A stretch of DNA of 64,000 bases. Origin: UBA1672 sp050633505 (GTDB taxonomy: Bacteria > Pseudomonadota > Alphaproteobacteria > Micavibrionales > Micavibrionaceae). A program made the position numbers and the translations under genes. Every line of letters begins with the position of its first letter. The stretch's first letter is position 1. Below are positions 27,668-36,925 of this stretch, piece after piece. The notes under the pieces are model-generated. The model ran no database searches. It was not told the origin of the DNA and saw only the letters and a list, made by a program, of their open reading frames with translations. Location of the stretch: assembly GCA_050633505.1 (NCBI GenBank), contig JBOEGQ010000003.1, positions 22,544 to 86,543 on the forward strand. Direction: 5' to 3'.

Positions 27668-28810
27668 TTAATCCGTCCAAAAGTCTTTAATTTTATTGAA
27701 AAAACCACTGCTTTCAGGTGAGTTTTTACTTGCTGCCTTTCCTGTGGTCATGGATTTATCCAGATCACGCAGTAAGTCTTGCTGTTTTTTGTTTAGATTA
27801 ACAGGTGTTTCTACAAAAATTTCGATAAACATATCCCCGCGTGAAGAAGAACGTAAAACACTCATCCCCTTACCACGTAGGCGAAATTGTTGCCCTGTTT
27901 GTGTGCCCGCAGGTACCTTAACACTGGCGCGTGTACCTTCGATTGTCGGAACTTCGATCTCTCCACCAAGGGCGGCACGTGTTACTGTGATTGGAACGCG
28001 GCAATACAGATTTGCTCCATCACGCTGGAACAACTTGTGTTGCTTCACGTTAATCATAACGTAGAGGTCACCGCGTGGACCACCTCTAACACCAGATTCG
28101 CCTTCTCCGTTCAGGCGGATACGCCGTCCGGTTTCAACGCCTGCCGGAATATTGACTTTTAAAGTCTTGCTACCTTTATTAAGGCCTGAGCCATGGCATT
28201 TTTTACACGGATCTTTGATTGTTGCCCCTTCACCATGGCATGTTGGGCAGGTTCGCTCAATTGTGAAGAAACCCTGTTGTTGGCGAACGCGTCCGGCGCC
28301 ATTACATGTTGAACATGTTTGCGCACCTGAACCGCTTTGCGCGCCAGATCCATTACAGTTGTCACATGGATTATTGACCGGAATTTTTATTTTGGCTTCT
28401 TTACCTTTGTAGGCGTCTTCAAGGCTCATCTCCATGGTGTATTGAAGGTCTGCGCCGCGGCTAGGGCCACTTCGTCTTCTGCCACCGCCGCCCATGAAGT
28501 CACCAAACATGTCTTCAAAAATATCGGAAAATCCACCTGCACCGCCAAAGCCGCCGCCCGGATGGCCACCACCACCCATAGATCCGTCAAATGCCGCAGA
28601 CCCATATTGATCATAGGCGGCACGCTTTTGATCATCTTTCAAGATGTCGTAAGCTTCGCTAATCTGTTTGAATTTTTCTTCTGCGTCCGGATTATCTTTA
28701 TTCTGGTCCGGGTGATATTTCATTGCCAATTTGCGATAGGCTTTTTTCAATTCATCGGCGCTGGCCGATTGATCGACACCCAGAACCTTGTAGAAATCTT
28801 TGTCTGCCAT
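27668..28810 (-). CDS. dnaJ: Chaperone DnaJ (Hsp40)
   Basis: This is a 380-residue full-length DnaJ. It has the J domain with HPD (KYHPDQNKD), a Gly/Phe-rich region, and four zinc repeats (CDNCNGSG, CSTCNGAG, CPTCHGEG, CKKCHGSG). A C-terminal substrate domain contains VPAGTQTGQQFRL. It stimulates DnaK ATPase and delivers clients. It lies 87 bp behind dnaK with a GC-rich hairpin in the gap, and is followed closely by dapB. Confidence 0.99.
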   Translation of the reverse strand: MADKDFYKVLGVDQSASADELKKAYRKLAMKYHPDQNKDNPDAEEKFKQISEAYDILKDDQKRAAYDQYGSAAFDGSMGGGGHPGGGFGGAGGFSDIFEDMFGDFMGGGGRRRSGPSRGADLQYTMEMSLEDAYKGKEAKIKIPVNNPCDNCNGSGAQSGSGAQTCSTCNGAGRVRQQQGFFTIERTCPTCHGEGATIKDPCKKCHGSGLNKGSKTLKVNIPAGVETGRRIRLNGEGESGVRGGPRGDLYVMINVKQHKLFQRDGANLYCRVPITVTRAALGGEIEVPTIEGTRASVKVPAGTQTGQQFRLRGKGMSVLRSSSRGDMFIEIFVETPVNLNKKQQDLLRDLDKSMTTGKAASKNSPESSGFFNKIKDFWTD

Positions 28811-28850
28811 GTTTTATTCCAATATGCGTTTATCACGATAAGTGAAAGCA

Positions 28851-28872
28851 CCGGCCACAGGATAGAGGCCGG
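28851..28872 (-). other. Intercistronic hairpin between dnaK and dnaJ
   Basis: CCGGCC and GGCCGG pair around a ten-base loop, making a GC-rich hairpin 26 bp after the dnaK stop. No T run follows on the coding strand, so it is better read as an mRNA stability or attenuation element that could favour DnaK over DnaJ. That role is inferred. Confidence 0.5.
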
Positions 28873-28897
28873 CACTCGGCATGATTAAAGTGCTGCG

Positions 28898-30862
28898 TTA
28901 TGCATTTTTGTTTTCATCGTCTGATTCTTCTTCGATTTCCAGATCGGTGAAGTCTGCATCAATTGCATCATCATCGCCAGCAGGGGCTGTGTCTTCCGGT
29001 GCTTCACTTGCTGCTGCACCTTCAGCTGTCGCTTCGTCTGTTGTAGCAGCTTCTGCTTGTGCTTTTTGATATGCAAGTTCACCCAGTTTCATGCTGGCTT
29101 GTGTCAATGCGTCACTTTTTGCTTGGATTTCTTCAAGGTCTGTACCTTCAAGAGCAGCTTTTAGATCAGAGATAGCAGCGTTTACCTTGTCCTTTTCATC
29201 TTCAGGAACTTGGTCACCAAGATCTTCTAGGGACTTTTCCGCGCCGTGGATCATTGCTTCTGCCTGATTACGGGATTCTGCTTGTTCGCGTCTATCCTTA
29301 TCGGCATCTGCATTTGCCTCTGCATCTTTAACCATCTGGTCGATATCATCGTCTGAAAGTCCACCAGATGCCTGAATGCGGATTTGTTGCTCTTTGTTTG
29401 TGGCCTTATCTTTGGCGGACACATTCACAATACCGTTGGCATCAATGTCAAATGTGACTTCAACCTGTGGAATGCCGCGTGGAGCAGGTGGAATACCAAC
29501 CAAGTCAAACTGTCCAAGCAATTTGTTATCAGCGGCCATTTCACGTTCCCCTTGGAAAACGCGGATAGTCACTGCATTTTGGTTATCTTCTGCCGTTGAA
29601 AAGACCTGCGATTTTTTAGTTGGGATTGTCGTATTGCGGTCAATTAAACGTGTGAATACACCACCTAGTGTTTCAATACCAAGAGAAAGAGGGGTTACAT
29701 CAAGAAGAAGAACGTCTTTCACGTCACCTTGAAGTACACCGCCTTGAATTGCCGCACCGTTGGCTACAACCTCATCCGGGTTAACACCTTTATGTGGATC
29801 TTTACCAAAGTAATCTTTCACTGTTTCAATGATTTTTGGCATACGGGTCATACCACCCACCATAACAACATCATCGATATCAGAAGCCTTTAAGCCAGCA
29901 TCTTTAAGTGCTGCTTTAACTGGGTCGATTGTACGTTTTACAAGGTCTGCAACAATGCTTTCGAGTTTTGCACGACTTAAATTCACCTGAAGGTGTTTAG
30001 GACCAGAAGCATCTGCAGTGATGAATGGCAGGTTGACTTCAGTCTGTGTGGTGCTGGATAGCTCAATCTTCGCCTTCTCAGCAGCTTCTTTCAAACGTTG
30101 TAGGGCAACACTGTCTTCGCGAAGGTCTATACCCTGATCTTTCTTAAATTCATCTGCAAGGTAGTCAATAATACGAGAGTCGAAGTCTTCACCACCAAGG
30201 AATGTATCTCCGTTTGTGGCTTTCACCTCAAAAACACCATCACCGACTTCAAGGATGGAAACATCAAATGTACCGCCCCCAAGATCGTAGACAACAATTG
30301 TACCGGCCGCTTGCTTATCTAAGCCATATGCAAGAGCAGCTGCAGTCGGTTCGTTAATGATACGTTCTACTTCAAGTCCGGCAATTTTACCGGCATCTTT
30401 TGTCGCCTGACGTTGTGAGTCGTTGAAATATGCAGGAACAGTAATAACAGCTTTGGTAACCGTTTCGCCCAAGAAGCTCTCAGCTGTTTCTTTCATCTTT
30501 TGAAGAACCATCGCAGAGATTTGTGATGGTGCGTATTTCTCGCCTTCAATCTCAACCCATGCATCACCGTTGTCACCTTTAATGATGTTGAACGGTGCTT
30601 TGTCCGCCATGTCCTTTACCTGCACATCGTCAAACGGACGACCAATCAGGCGTTTAATTGCATAAAGCGTATTATGTGGGTTTGTAACAGCCTGTCGTTT
30701 TGCAGGTTGGCCGACAAGGCGTTCTTCATCTTTTGTGAATGCGATCATAGAAGGTGTTGTTCTTGCGCCTTCTGCATTTTCGATAACCCGTGGTTCTTTC
30801 CCGTCCATTACTGCGACACATGAATTTGTTGTACCAAGGTCAATACCGATTACTTTGCTCAT
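28898..30862 (-). CDS. dnaK: Chaperone DnaK (Hsp70)
   Basis: This is a 654-residue Hsp70. The ATPase signatures GIDLGTTNSCVAV and DLGGGTFDVSILE are present, as are VMVGGMTRMPKI, the linker DVLLLDVTPLSLGIETLGG and a helical lid. The acidic tail ends EIEEESDDENKNA. It is the ATP-dependent folding chaperone working with DnaJ and GrpE. A ribosome binding site (GAGGAAAAAA) precedes the ATG. grpE lies upstream on the same strand with 156 bp between, so dnaK probably has its own promoter there. Confidence 0.99.
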   Translation of the reverse strand: MSKVIGIDLGTTNSCVAVMDGKEPRVIENAEGARTTPSMIAFTKDEERLVGQPAKRQAVTNPHNTLYAIKRLIGRPFDDVQVKDMADKAPFNIIKGDNGDAWVEIEGEKYAPSQISAMVLQKMKETAESFLGETVTKAVITVPAYFNDSQRQATKDAGKIAGLEVERIINEPTAAALAYGLDKQAAGTIVVYDLGGGTFDVSILEVGDGVFEVKATNGDTFLGGEDFDSRIIDYLADEFKKDQGIDLREDSVALQRLKEAAEKAKIELSSTTQTEVNLPFITADASGPKHLQVNLSRAKLESIVADLVKRTIDPVKAALKDAGLKASDIDDVVMVGGMTRMPKIIETVKDYFGKDPHKGVNPDEVVANGAAIQGGVLQGDVKDVLLLDVTPLSLGIETLGGVFTRLIDRNTTIPTKKSQVFSTAEDNQNAVTIRVFQGEREMAADNKLLGQFDLVGIPPAPRGIPQVEVTFDIDANGIVNVSAKDKATNKEQQIRIQASGGLSDDDIDQMVKDAEANADADKDRREQAESRNQAEAMIHGAEKSLEDLGDQVPEDEKDKVNAAISDLKAALEGTDLEEIQAKSDALTQASMKLGELAYQKAQAEAATTDEATAEGAAASEAPEDTAPAGDDDAIDADFTDLEIEEESDDENKNA

Positions 30863-31018
30863 TTTTTTCCTCTTTTGTTTTGGCGAATCTTAATAAAGCA
30901 GCCCGTTAAACAGCACCACTAAAGATCCCCGAAGGTTTAAATTATTGCGCACTATATCAAGGGATTTTCAGAAAATCTAGCACACATTCAACAGAAACAA
31001 TTATATTCAGGTTTTATG

Positions 31019-31717
31019 TTATGCTTCTGTATTGATGTTTTGCCCTGGGCCTGAGCGTGTATCGCTTTCAGGGGCGGTGCCAGTCTCTTTTGCGACACCC
31101 ACACGCGCGGGACGCATAATACGTCCGTGTAGTGTGTATCCAGGTTCTATAATCTGGATAATCGTGCCACTGGCTTTATCGGGGATAGGTGCTTCAAACA
31201 TCACTTCATGGAAGTTGGGGTCGAATGGTTGATCAAGTGGTTCTAATTTTTCAATACCATTTGCCTCAAATCCTCTCAGAAGTTCTCTTTCTGTGGCTTC
31301 GATACCATCAGTTAAGTTTTTGATTTCCGGGTGTTGTTCCAGAATTTCGGGGGATACGGCATCTAAGGCCCGGCGTAAGTTATCTGCAACAGGCAAAAGT
31401 GATTTTGCAAATTTTGAAATTGCGTATTTTGATGCTTCTTCACGGTCTTTTGCTGCGCGTTTTCGTGCATTCTCTGCTTCGGCAAGGGCGCGAATCATTT
31501 GGTCTTTTGTGGCATCCAGTTGTTCTTGAAGACTTTGTATGATTTGTGCATCACCAGATGAAGGGGGGGCTATGTCTTCTGCCACGAAGGGCTGGTCTTC
31601 ATCTATTGGCGAAATTTCATCCGAAAAAGACTGATAGGACACATTATCCTCAAACTGCTCAGTCTCTTCGATGTTTTGTTTTTCTTCTGGTGTTGTGTTT
31701 TCTTCAGACATGCGCAC
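31019..31717 (-). CDS. grpE: Nucleotide exchange factor GrpE
   Basis: This is a 232-residue protein with an acidic disordered N-terminus, a long coiled coil (EQLDATKDQMIRALAEAENARKRA) and the beta-wing domain (PFDPNFHEVMFEAP, YTLHGRIMRPARVGVAK). It releases ADP from DnaK. Two starts are possible: GTG 31717, with AAGGA five bases upstream, and ATG 31711, with the same site at 11 bases. In many alphaproteobacteria hrcA lies beside it, but not here. Confidence 0.97.
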   Translation of the reverse strand: MRMSEENTTPEEKQNIEETEQFEDNVSYQSFSDEISPIDEDQPFVAEDIAPPSSGDAQIIQSLQEQLDATKDQMIRALAEAENARKRAAKDREEASKYAISKFAKSLLPVADNLRRALDAVSPEILEQHPEIKNLTDGIEATERELLRGFEANGIEKLEPLDQPFDPNFHEVMFEAPIPDKASGTIIQIIEPGYTLHGRIMRPARVGVAKETGTAPESDTRSGPGQNINTEA

Positions 31718-31795
31718 AGATATCCTTATTCTTTAATCGTATGTATTTTGAATGTGTGCGCGTAATTTATTATGTGTTGCCTGTAAGAGCAAGCG

Positions 31796-32677
31796 CTATT
31801 TCCGCACTTCGGGGTGTCCGGGAAGTGTGGCGTACACGTCAATGTTATGTGGCTCTTCCACAGGCCCGTTTGCGGTATAGACCGTGCGGTATGTAGTGAT
31901 GTGCCCGACTTTTATGTTCTCACCAACCTCATTAAGTTGCTTGTGTATTACACGTGTTGGGTCTGTGAAGAAGGCGTAATGTGTTGCGTTATAGGGGAGT
32001 TCAAAGTCTTTGAAACGGCGTTCCAGCGGTGTTAAATCTTGTGCTTCTGCAAAATCACGGATCAGATCCTGAACATCTTGTCCAAGTTTGGCCGATGGTG
32101 CGTGCAATATAACCGTGTTAAAAGGGAAGAACCAGAACGTAACAATGTGCTCTCCAGCTTCGCTCTTGGTTTTTAATATAATACGATCTCTTGTGATATC
32201 GACTTCAGATGTTGCAAACTCACCGTATTTATGACTTTCCAGAGAGATTTTTTTAGTACCGTTTTCGATAAGTTCATCACGATCAAGCTCTATATCAAAA
32301 TATGATTCTAGCTGTTTGTTTTTACAGTCATAGTTAGTGTAGCGTGGTGAACGTTTTTTAACCTTAATTTCGGAATCACGCACTTCAACTTTCATTCTGT
32401 CATTGATTTGCTCCGTCTCCACGCGGGGTTTTGTGATAGTGGCACAGCCGGAGACCTTGCCGTATGAGGCCAAACGCATGATGAATTTGCTTGGTGAAAC
32501 GGTTGGGGTGTTTAAAAATTCTATGGTATAAAAGTCACGGCGAAACAGGCTCGTAGAGTTCTCTTTTACTTGGACTTTCATTGTGTCGCCATCATATTGC
32601 GCATATGTCGGTGTTGAGGCAAAAGCGCCCACCAGAATGAATGATGCGATAAACGACAGAAGTGATTTCTTTAACAT
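31796..32677 (-). CDS. Unrecognised exported protein in the usual hrcA position
   Basis: From ATG 32677 the product has about 293 residues and a clear signal peptide (LLSFIASFILVGAFASTPTYAQ). A start at 32740 would put 21 polar residues before the signal and is unlikely. The mature protein is rich in beta strand and charged residues, with two spaced Cys (SGCATI, NYDCKN) that could form one disulphide. No family was recognised. It sits between grpE and rph, where related genomes often carry the heat-shock repressor gene hrcA. Confidence 0.7.
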   Translation of the reverse strand: MLKKSLLSFIASFILVGAFASTPTYAQYDGDTMKVQVKENSTSLFRRDFYTIEFLNTPTVSPSKFIMRLASYGKVSGCATITKPRVETEQINDRMKVEVRDSEIKVKKRSPRYTNYDCKNKQLESYFDIELDRDELIENGTKKISLESHKYGEFATSEVDITRDRIILKTKSEAGEHIVTFWFFPFNTVILHAPSAKLGQDVQDLIRDFAEAQDLTPLERRFKDFELPYNATHYAFFTDPTRVIHKQLNEVGENIKVGHITTYRTVYTANGPVEEPHNIDVYATLPGHPEVRK

Positions 32678-32816
32678 AGTATTTAGACCCAAATTACTTA
32701 ATTCATTCATAACTTTACCGTGGAAATAGAAATGACGCAAAACTTATCTGCTCTTAATTGACAATAATTTATAAGTCATTAGAGTGCCGACCTTAAAACA
32801 CATAAAGGAATTTAGG

Positions 32817-33536
32817 ATGACACGCCCATCAGGACGCGCTTTAGATCAACTAAGAAACGTTGAATTTATTACTGGTTTTACAAAACATGCAGAAGGATCG
32901 TGCTTGATTAAGTTCGGTGATACGCACGTGTTATGTAATGCCTCGGTTGAAGAGCGTGTACCAGGATGGATGAAAAACACCGGAAAGGGGTGGGTGACTG
33001 CGGAATATGGTATGTTGCCTCGTTCTACACATTCACGAATGGATCGTGAGGCTGCACGTGGGAAGCAATCGGGCCGTACACAAGAAATTCAACGCTTAAT
33101 TGGCCGTGCATTGCGCGCTGTTGTTGATATGGAGAAGCTTGGTGAGCGTCAGGTGCGTGTAGACTGTGATGTGATACAGGCCGATGGCGGTACGCGTACG
33201 GCATCCATTACCGGCGGATATGTTGCCCTTTATATAGCGATGCAGCACCTTGTGAAGATCGGGGTGTTGGATGCGGTTCCTATGACAGATAGCGTTTCTG
33301 CAATCTCGTGTGGTATTTATAAGGGGAATCCTGTTCTGGATCTTGATTATGATGAGGATTCAGATGCGGAAACGGATGCTAACTTCGTTATTACAGGTAA
33401 AGGCGGCATTTGTGAAATTCAGGGCACAGCAGAAAAAGAACCGTTTTCTGAAGCAGAATTTTTAAAGCTTCTTGAACTTGCAAAACAGGGATGTACGGAT
33501 TTGACTAACCTTCAGAAAAAAGCATTAGGAGTGTAG
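32817..33536 (+). CDS. rph: Ribonuclease PH
   Basis: This is a 239-residue enzyme. It begins TRPSGRALDQLRNV and contains YGMLPRSTHSRM, RQVRVDCDVIQADGGTRTASITGG (read across residues 119-142) and CGIYKGNPVLDLDYDED, all family signatures. It is a phosphorolytic exonuclease that trims tRNA 3' ends. ATG 32817 is preferred over an upstream frame start at 32784 because AAAGGA lies ahead of it and RNase PH usually starts here. rdgB follows three bases after the stop. Confidence 0.98.
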   Translation: MTRPSGRALDQLRNVEFITGFTKHAEGSCLIKFGDTHVLCNASVEERVPGWMKNTGKGWVTAEYGMLPRSTHSRMDREAARGKQSGRTQEIQRLIGRALRAVVDMEKLGERQVRVDCDVIQADGGTRTASITGGYVALYIAMQHLVKIGVLDAVPMTDSVSAISCGIYKGNPVLDLDYDEDSDAETDANFVITGKGGICEIQGTAEKEPFSEAEFLKLLELAKQGCTDLTNLQKKALGV

Positions 33537-33539
33537 TGG

Positions 33540-34136
33540 ATGAGGCGTTTTGAAGGTGATGAGCTGTTAATTGCGACGCATAATCCGGGTAAAGCGCGTG
33601 AGATTTCCGCGCTTCTCTCACCTTATGTCGCGAAATTTTCTACTGCGGCGGATCATAATTTGCCGGAGCCAGAGGAAACAGGCTCAACATTTTCTGAAAA
33701 CGCGATATTAAAGGCACAAGCCGCCGCACAAGCCAGTGGTGTGATCTCTTTGGCTGATGACAGTGGGCTGGCTGTTGATGCTTTAAACGGTGATCCGGGA
33801 ATATATTCTGCGCGTTGGGGCGGTGAGAATAAAGACTTTAATCTTGCTATGCGCAAGGTTCATGAGGCCTTAGGGGATAGCGATAACCGTCAGGCTCATT
33901 TTATTTGCGTCTTGGCTCTTGGTTGGCCTGATGGGCATTCTGAGGTTTTCGAAGGACACGTCTATGGGGACATTATTTGGCCTGCGCGTGGTGATCAGGG
34001 ATTCGGTTATGATCCAATTTTCCAACCACGTGGCTATGATAAAACCTTTGCGGAAATAGATCCTTTGGAAAAACAAGCAATGTCACACCGGGCAAAGGCG
34101 TTTGAATTTCTTGTTTCCAATTGTTTAAAGGGGTAG
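33540..34136 (+). CDS. rdgB: XTP/dITP pyrophosphatase
   Basis: This is a 198-residue enzyme of the Ham1/RdgB family. The signatures are LLIATHNPGKAREI at the start, SLADDSGLAVDALNGDPGIYSARW (residues about 76-98) and FGYDPIFQPRG. It clears non-canonical purine nucleotides such as XTP and dITP. The order rph-rdgB-hemW with 3-bp gaps forms one operon, as in other alphaproteobacteria. Confidence 0.97.
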   Translation: MRRFEGDELLIATHNPGKAREISALLSPYVAKFSTAADHNLPEPEETGSTFSENAILKAQAAAQASGVISLADDSGLAVDALNGDPGIYSARWGGENKDFNLAMRKVHEALGDSDNRQAHFICVLALGWPDGHSEVFEGHVYGDIIWPARGDQGFGYDPIFQPRGYDKTFAEIDPLEKQAMSHRAKAFEFLVSNCLKG

Positions 34137-34139
34137 GGC

Positions 34140-35297
34140 GTGTTTCGTTCTAACCAAATGGGAATTTATATTCATTGGCCCTTTTGCGCGGCTAAATGCC
34201 CGTATTGCGATTTTAACTCACATGTCAGAGAAACATTTGATCAGGAGGAATGGGCAAAGGCCTATGTTACGGCGTTAGAGCATTATGCCCGTGATGTGCC
34301 GGATAAGCAGGTGGTTTCTATTTTCTTTGGTGGTGGCACACCGTCCTTAATGGATGGAAAAACTGTCGAAACGATTATTGATGCAATCCAACGCCTGTGG
34401 TCTATCGCGAATGATCTGGAGGTGACGTTAGAAGCTAACCCGACATCAATAGAAATTGATAAATTCAAATCCTTTCAGGCCGCCGGGGTCAATCGTATTT
34501 CAATCGGTGTGCAGGCTTTCCGTGATAAAGATCTTTCATTCCTTGGTCGAGAGCATGATGCGAAAGAGGCGCGTAAGGCGATTGAAATTGCGTCTAACAT
34601 TTTTGATCGTTTTAGTTTTGACCTCATGTATGGAAGGCCAGAGCAAAGTCTGACAGATTGGGAAAGTGAATTGAACGAGGCGATCAATTATGCGCGTGGC
34701 CATATGTCCCTGTATCAGTTGACGATTGAACGTAATACGCCTTTTTATATGCGGCATTCACGTGGAGAGTTTCTCATTCCGGACGATGTCGAAGGCGCAG
34801 AATTTTATCACGTGACACAAGATATCCTTGAAGGGGGCGGATTACCTGCATATGAGGTGTCCAATCATGCCGCAGAAGGTTTGGAATGTCGGCATAATCT
34901 TATTTATTGGCACATGGCGGATTATATCGGTGTGGGTGCGGGGGCGCATGGGCGTTTTATGTGCGGAGATACGAAATACGCCACACGTGATCATAGTGCG
35001 CCTGAAATCTGGTTGAAAAGAGTGTCGGAGCGTGGACATGGTGCGCATGAGCGTGAGGCGTTATCTTGTGATGATCGCTTCTTTGAATGCCTTATGATGG
35101 GATTGAGATTATATCAAGGAATCTCTGTTGCACGATGTGAGGAAATATCAGGGCGGTCGTTTAAAGATATGATTGATCAGGAACACCTTAAAACCGTGAT
35201 TAATGAGGGATGGATAGAAAAAGGCGGAGATAATCTCCGCCTGTCTCGTGAAGGAATGCTGCGTTTAAACGCAATTATTCCTTATATTATTCGGTAG
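34140..35297 (+). CDS. hemW: Haem chaperone HemW (radical SAM)
   Basis: This is a 385-residue protein with the radical-SAM motif CxxxCxxC in WPFCAAKCPYCDFN. FGGGTPSLM and NRISIGVQAF follow. The C-terminal HemW domain includes YEVSNHA and YIGVGAGAHGR. HemW proteins bind haem and are often misannotated as coproporphyrinogen III oxidase; the four-residue Cys arrangement here fits HemW. The start is GTG 34140, four bases after rdgB, with ATG 34158 as an alternative. The last 11 bases overlap the convergent gene at 35287. Confidence 0.95.
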   Translation: MFRSNQMGIYIHWPFCAAKCPYCDFNSHVRETFDQEEWAKAYVTALEHYARDVPDKQVVSIFFGGGTPSLMDGKTVETIIDAIQRLWSIANDLEVTLEANPTSIEIDKFKSFQAAGVNRISIGVQAFRDKDLSFLGREHDAKEARKAIEIASNIFDRFSFDLMYGRPEQSLTDWESELNEAINYARGHMSLYQLTIERNTPFYMRHSRGEFLIPDDVEGAEFYHVTQDILEGGGLPAYEVSNHAAEGLECRHNLIYWHMADYIGVGAGAHGRFMCGDTKYATRDHSAPEIWLKRVSERGHGAHEREALSCDDRFFECLMMGLRLYQGISVARCEEISGRSFKDMIDQEHLKTVINEGWIEKGGDNLRLSREGMLRLNAIIPYIIR

Positions 35298-36837
35298 CAA
35301 ACAGAACGGCCATCGGGTCTTGTTCGTTCACCAAAACACCGCCTTCAGGTGTTGTCTTGATGTCAAAGCTATATGCATTTTTACCGTTTTCAGATTTCTT
35401 TTTACTTCCAATGGATTTCAATTTTCCAAGGAAGTCTGCAGCATCTGCAGAGCTTTGTGCAAAGATACTTTCAGATGTACTATGTGTCGTTAACGCAGAT
35501 TGTAAAGCATCCATGCCTTCGAACAGTACATTTGATGTTGCAGAAAACCCTCCCATCGCCGCGAGATCCGTTAGAATTGTTCCGTTGACACTAACATTAT
35601 ACATGTCATTGCCGATATAGCTGTCCTCAACGATGACCTTTGTATCCGCTTGTGCAAGAATACCAGGAAGACGCATCATGAGGCCCAAACCGATCATTTG
35701 TGATGTTTCTGGCTTTTCCACGATAGAGCGGATAGATGTATCTGCCAATGTTGCAAGCGTATTATACGGAATATTTTCTGAACGAATCATGATTTGAGAA
35801 ATAGATGGCATCATTGCCTCAATTTCATCATCACCAAGTTCTACCGGCATATCACGTCCTGATGACTTGATATAAATAGCTCCTGTTTCGCTGCCAAGGC
35901 CATCTAGGCCAAGTTCAATTGAGGCTGCACCGATTTTAACAGGTTCACTGTTTGGCTCATCAATATTCAGATTTTTAAGGCTATATCCGAATGAAAAACT
36001 TTTCATATCGAAATCATATAGGTCAAAAATCATATCGACCAAGGCTTCTCCATCAACGGATGAGGGATTACCTGTTTCATCCATCATGGCCAAGCCTTTA
36101 AATGTTTCTGCATGAGACAGAAGCTTTTCCTGATAGGATTTTAGTGTCGGAAGAACAGCTTCGCCCATGGCGTAGTTGACTTTAAATTCGTCTAAAACGA
36201 TTTTGCCTTCTTCTTCTGGTGGGCGAATGTCAATATTACTTAGCGTTATGTGGCCTTTACCAGAGTATTTAGTCGGCTCTTTCTCTTCCATATTTTGATA
36301 GAATTGTATGCCACCAAATAACACACCAAGATCTTCACCGTCCAAGGTCGCGGTTATATTGTTTAACTGCATATTGATTTTTGTGAAGTAGCCAAGGCGC
36401 TCATCAAGCAAGCCAATCACTTTTTGTTCACCGAAGGTAACATCCAGTTGTTCTGATTCTGCACCTTCTGACATTGTAATTTTCGGTGGAATGGCAAGCG
36501 TTGTCTTCCATATACCGGGCTTTTCACCGGGCATCGCATTCAATGTAATAACACCAATGTCCAATATAAAATTCTGCGCACCTTTTAAATGTTCGGGTGT
36601 TGTCAGCTTTATATGTGGGAAAGTGGCTTTATAAAAGCCGTCTTTCTGTTCGACAACTAATTCACCTTCGTAAGTTACGCTAACGGAGCCAAATGATTCA
36701 TTGACTGTTTTTTGGTAATCAAGGTTGTCTTGTAGAATTTGTTTTAATTTTTGCGCGCCTTCTGCGTTGATTTTCGCGGCATTGACGTGCAACGGATATG
36801 TTACCAACAGGCATAAAGTAAGTATAAACCGCAGCAT
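35287..36837 (-). CDS. Unrecognised exported 516-residue protein (DUF2125/DUF945-like look)
   Basis: This protein has a signal peptide (FILTLCLLVTYPLHVNA). A long series of amphipathic strands and helices follows, without cysteine. The segments SVSVTYEGELVVEQKDGFYKA and VPVELGD-type strands, together with repeated measures of the kind 'L..I.I', recall large periplasmic tubular-lipid-binding or DUF945-like proteins. I cannot assign a family firmly. It is transcribed alone, convergent with hemW and overlapping its end by 11 bp. It diverges from the gene at 36926 by 88 bp. Confidence 0.7.
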   Translation of the reverse strand: MLRFILTLCLLVTYPLHVNAAKINAEGAQKLKQILQDNLDYQKTVNESFGSVSVTYEGELVVEQKDGFYKATFPHIKLTTPEHLKGAQNFILDIGVITLNAMPGEKPGIWKTTLAIPPKITMSEGAESEQLDVTFGEQKVIGLLDERLGYFTKINMQLNNITATLDGEDLGVLFGGIQFYQNMEEKEPTKYSGKGHITLSNIDIRPPEEEGKIVLDEFKVNYAMGEAVLPTLKSYQEKLLSHAETFKGLAMMDETGNPSSVDGEALVDMIFDLYDFDMKSFSFGYSLKNLNIDEPNSEPVKIGAASIELGLDGLGSETGAIYIKSSGRDMPVELGDDEIEAMMPSISQIMIRSENIPYNTLATLADTSIRSIVEKPETSQMIGLGLMMRLPGILAQADTKVIVEDSYIGNDMYNVSVNGTILTDLAAMGGFSATSNVLFEGMDALQSALTTHSTSESIFAQSSADAADFLGKLKSIGSKKKSENGKNAYSFDIKTTPEGGVLVNEQDPMAVLFATE

Positions 36838-36925
36838 ATTTGTCCCTCAGATCTAAATAAATTGTTTAATAGCTGCGAATTTATACAAAAAACCTTGCTG
36901 AGTCCAAGGATAAACGGCATTAATA

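Noticed and set aside
30952..30963. Heat-shock sigma-32 promoter upstream of dnaK
   Set aside because: CCCTTGAT resembles a -35 element, but no matching -10 box was found at proper spacing.
34140..35297. Oxygen-independent coproporphyrinogen III oxidase (HemN)
   Set aside because: The context in the rph-rdgB operon and the shorter length fit HemW rather than HemN.
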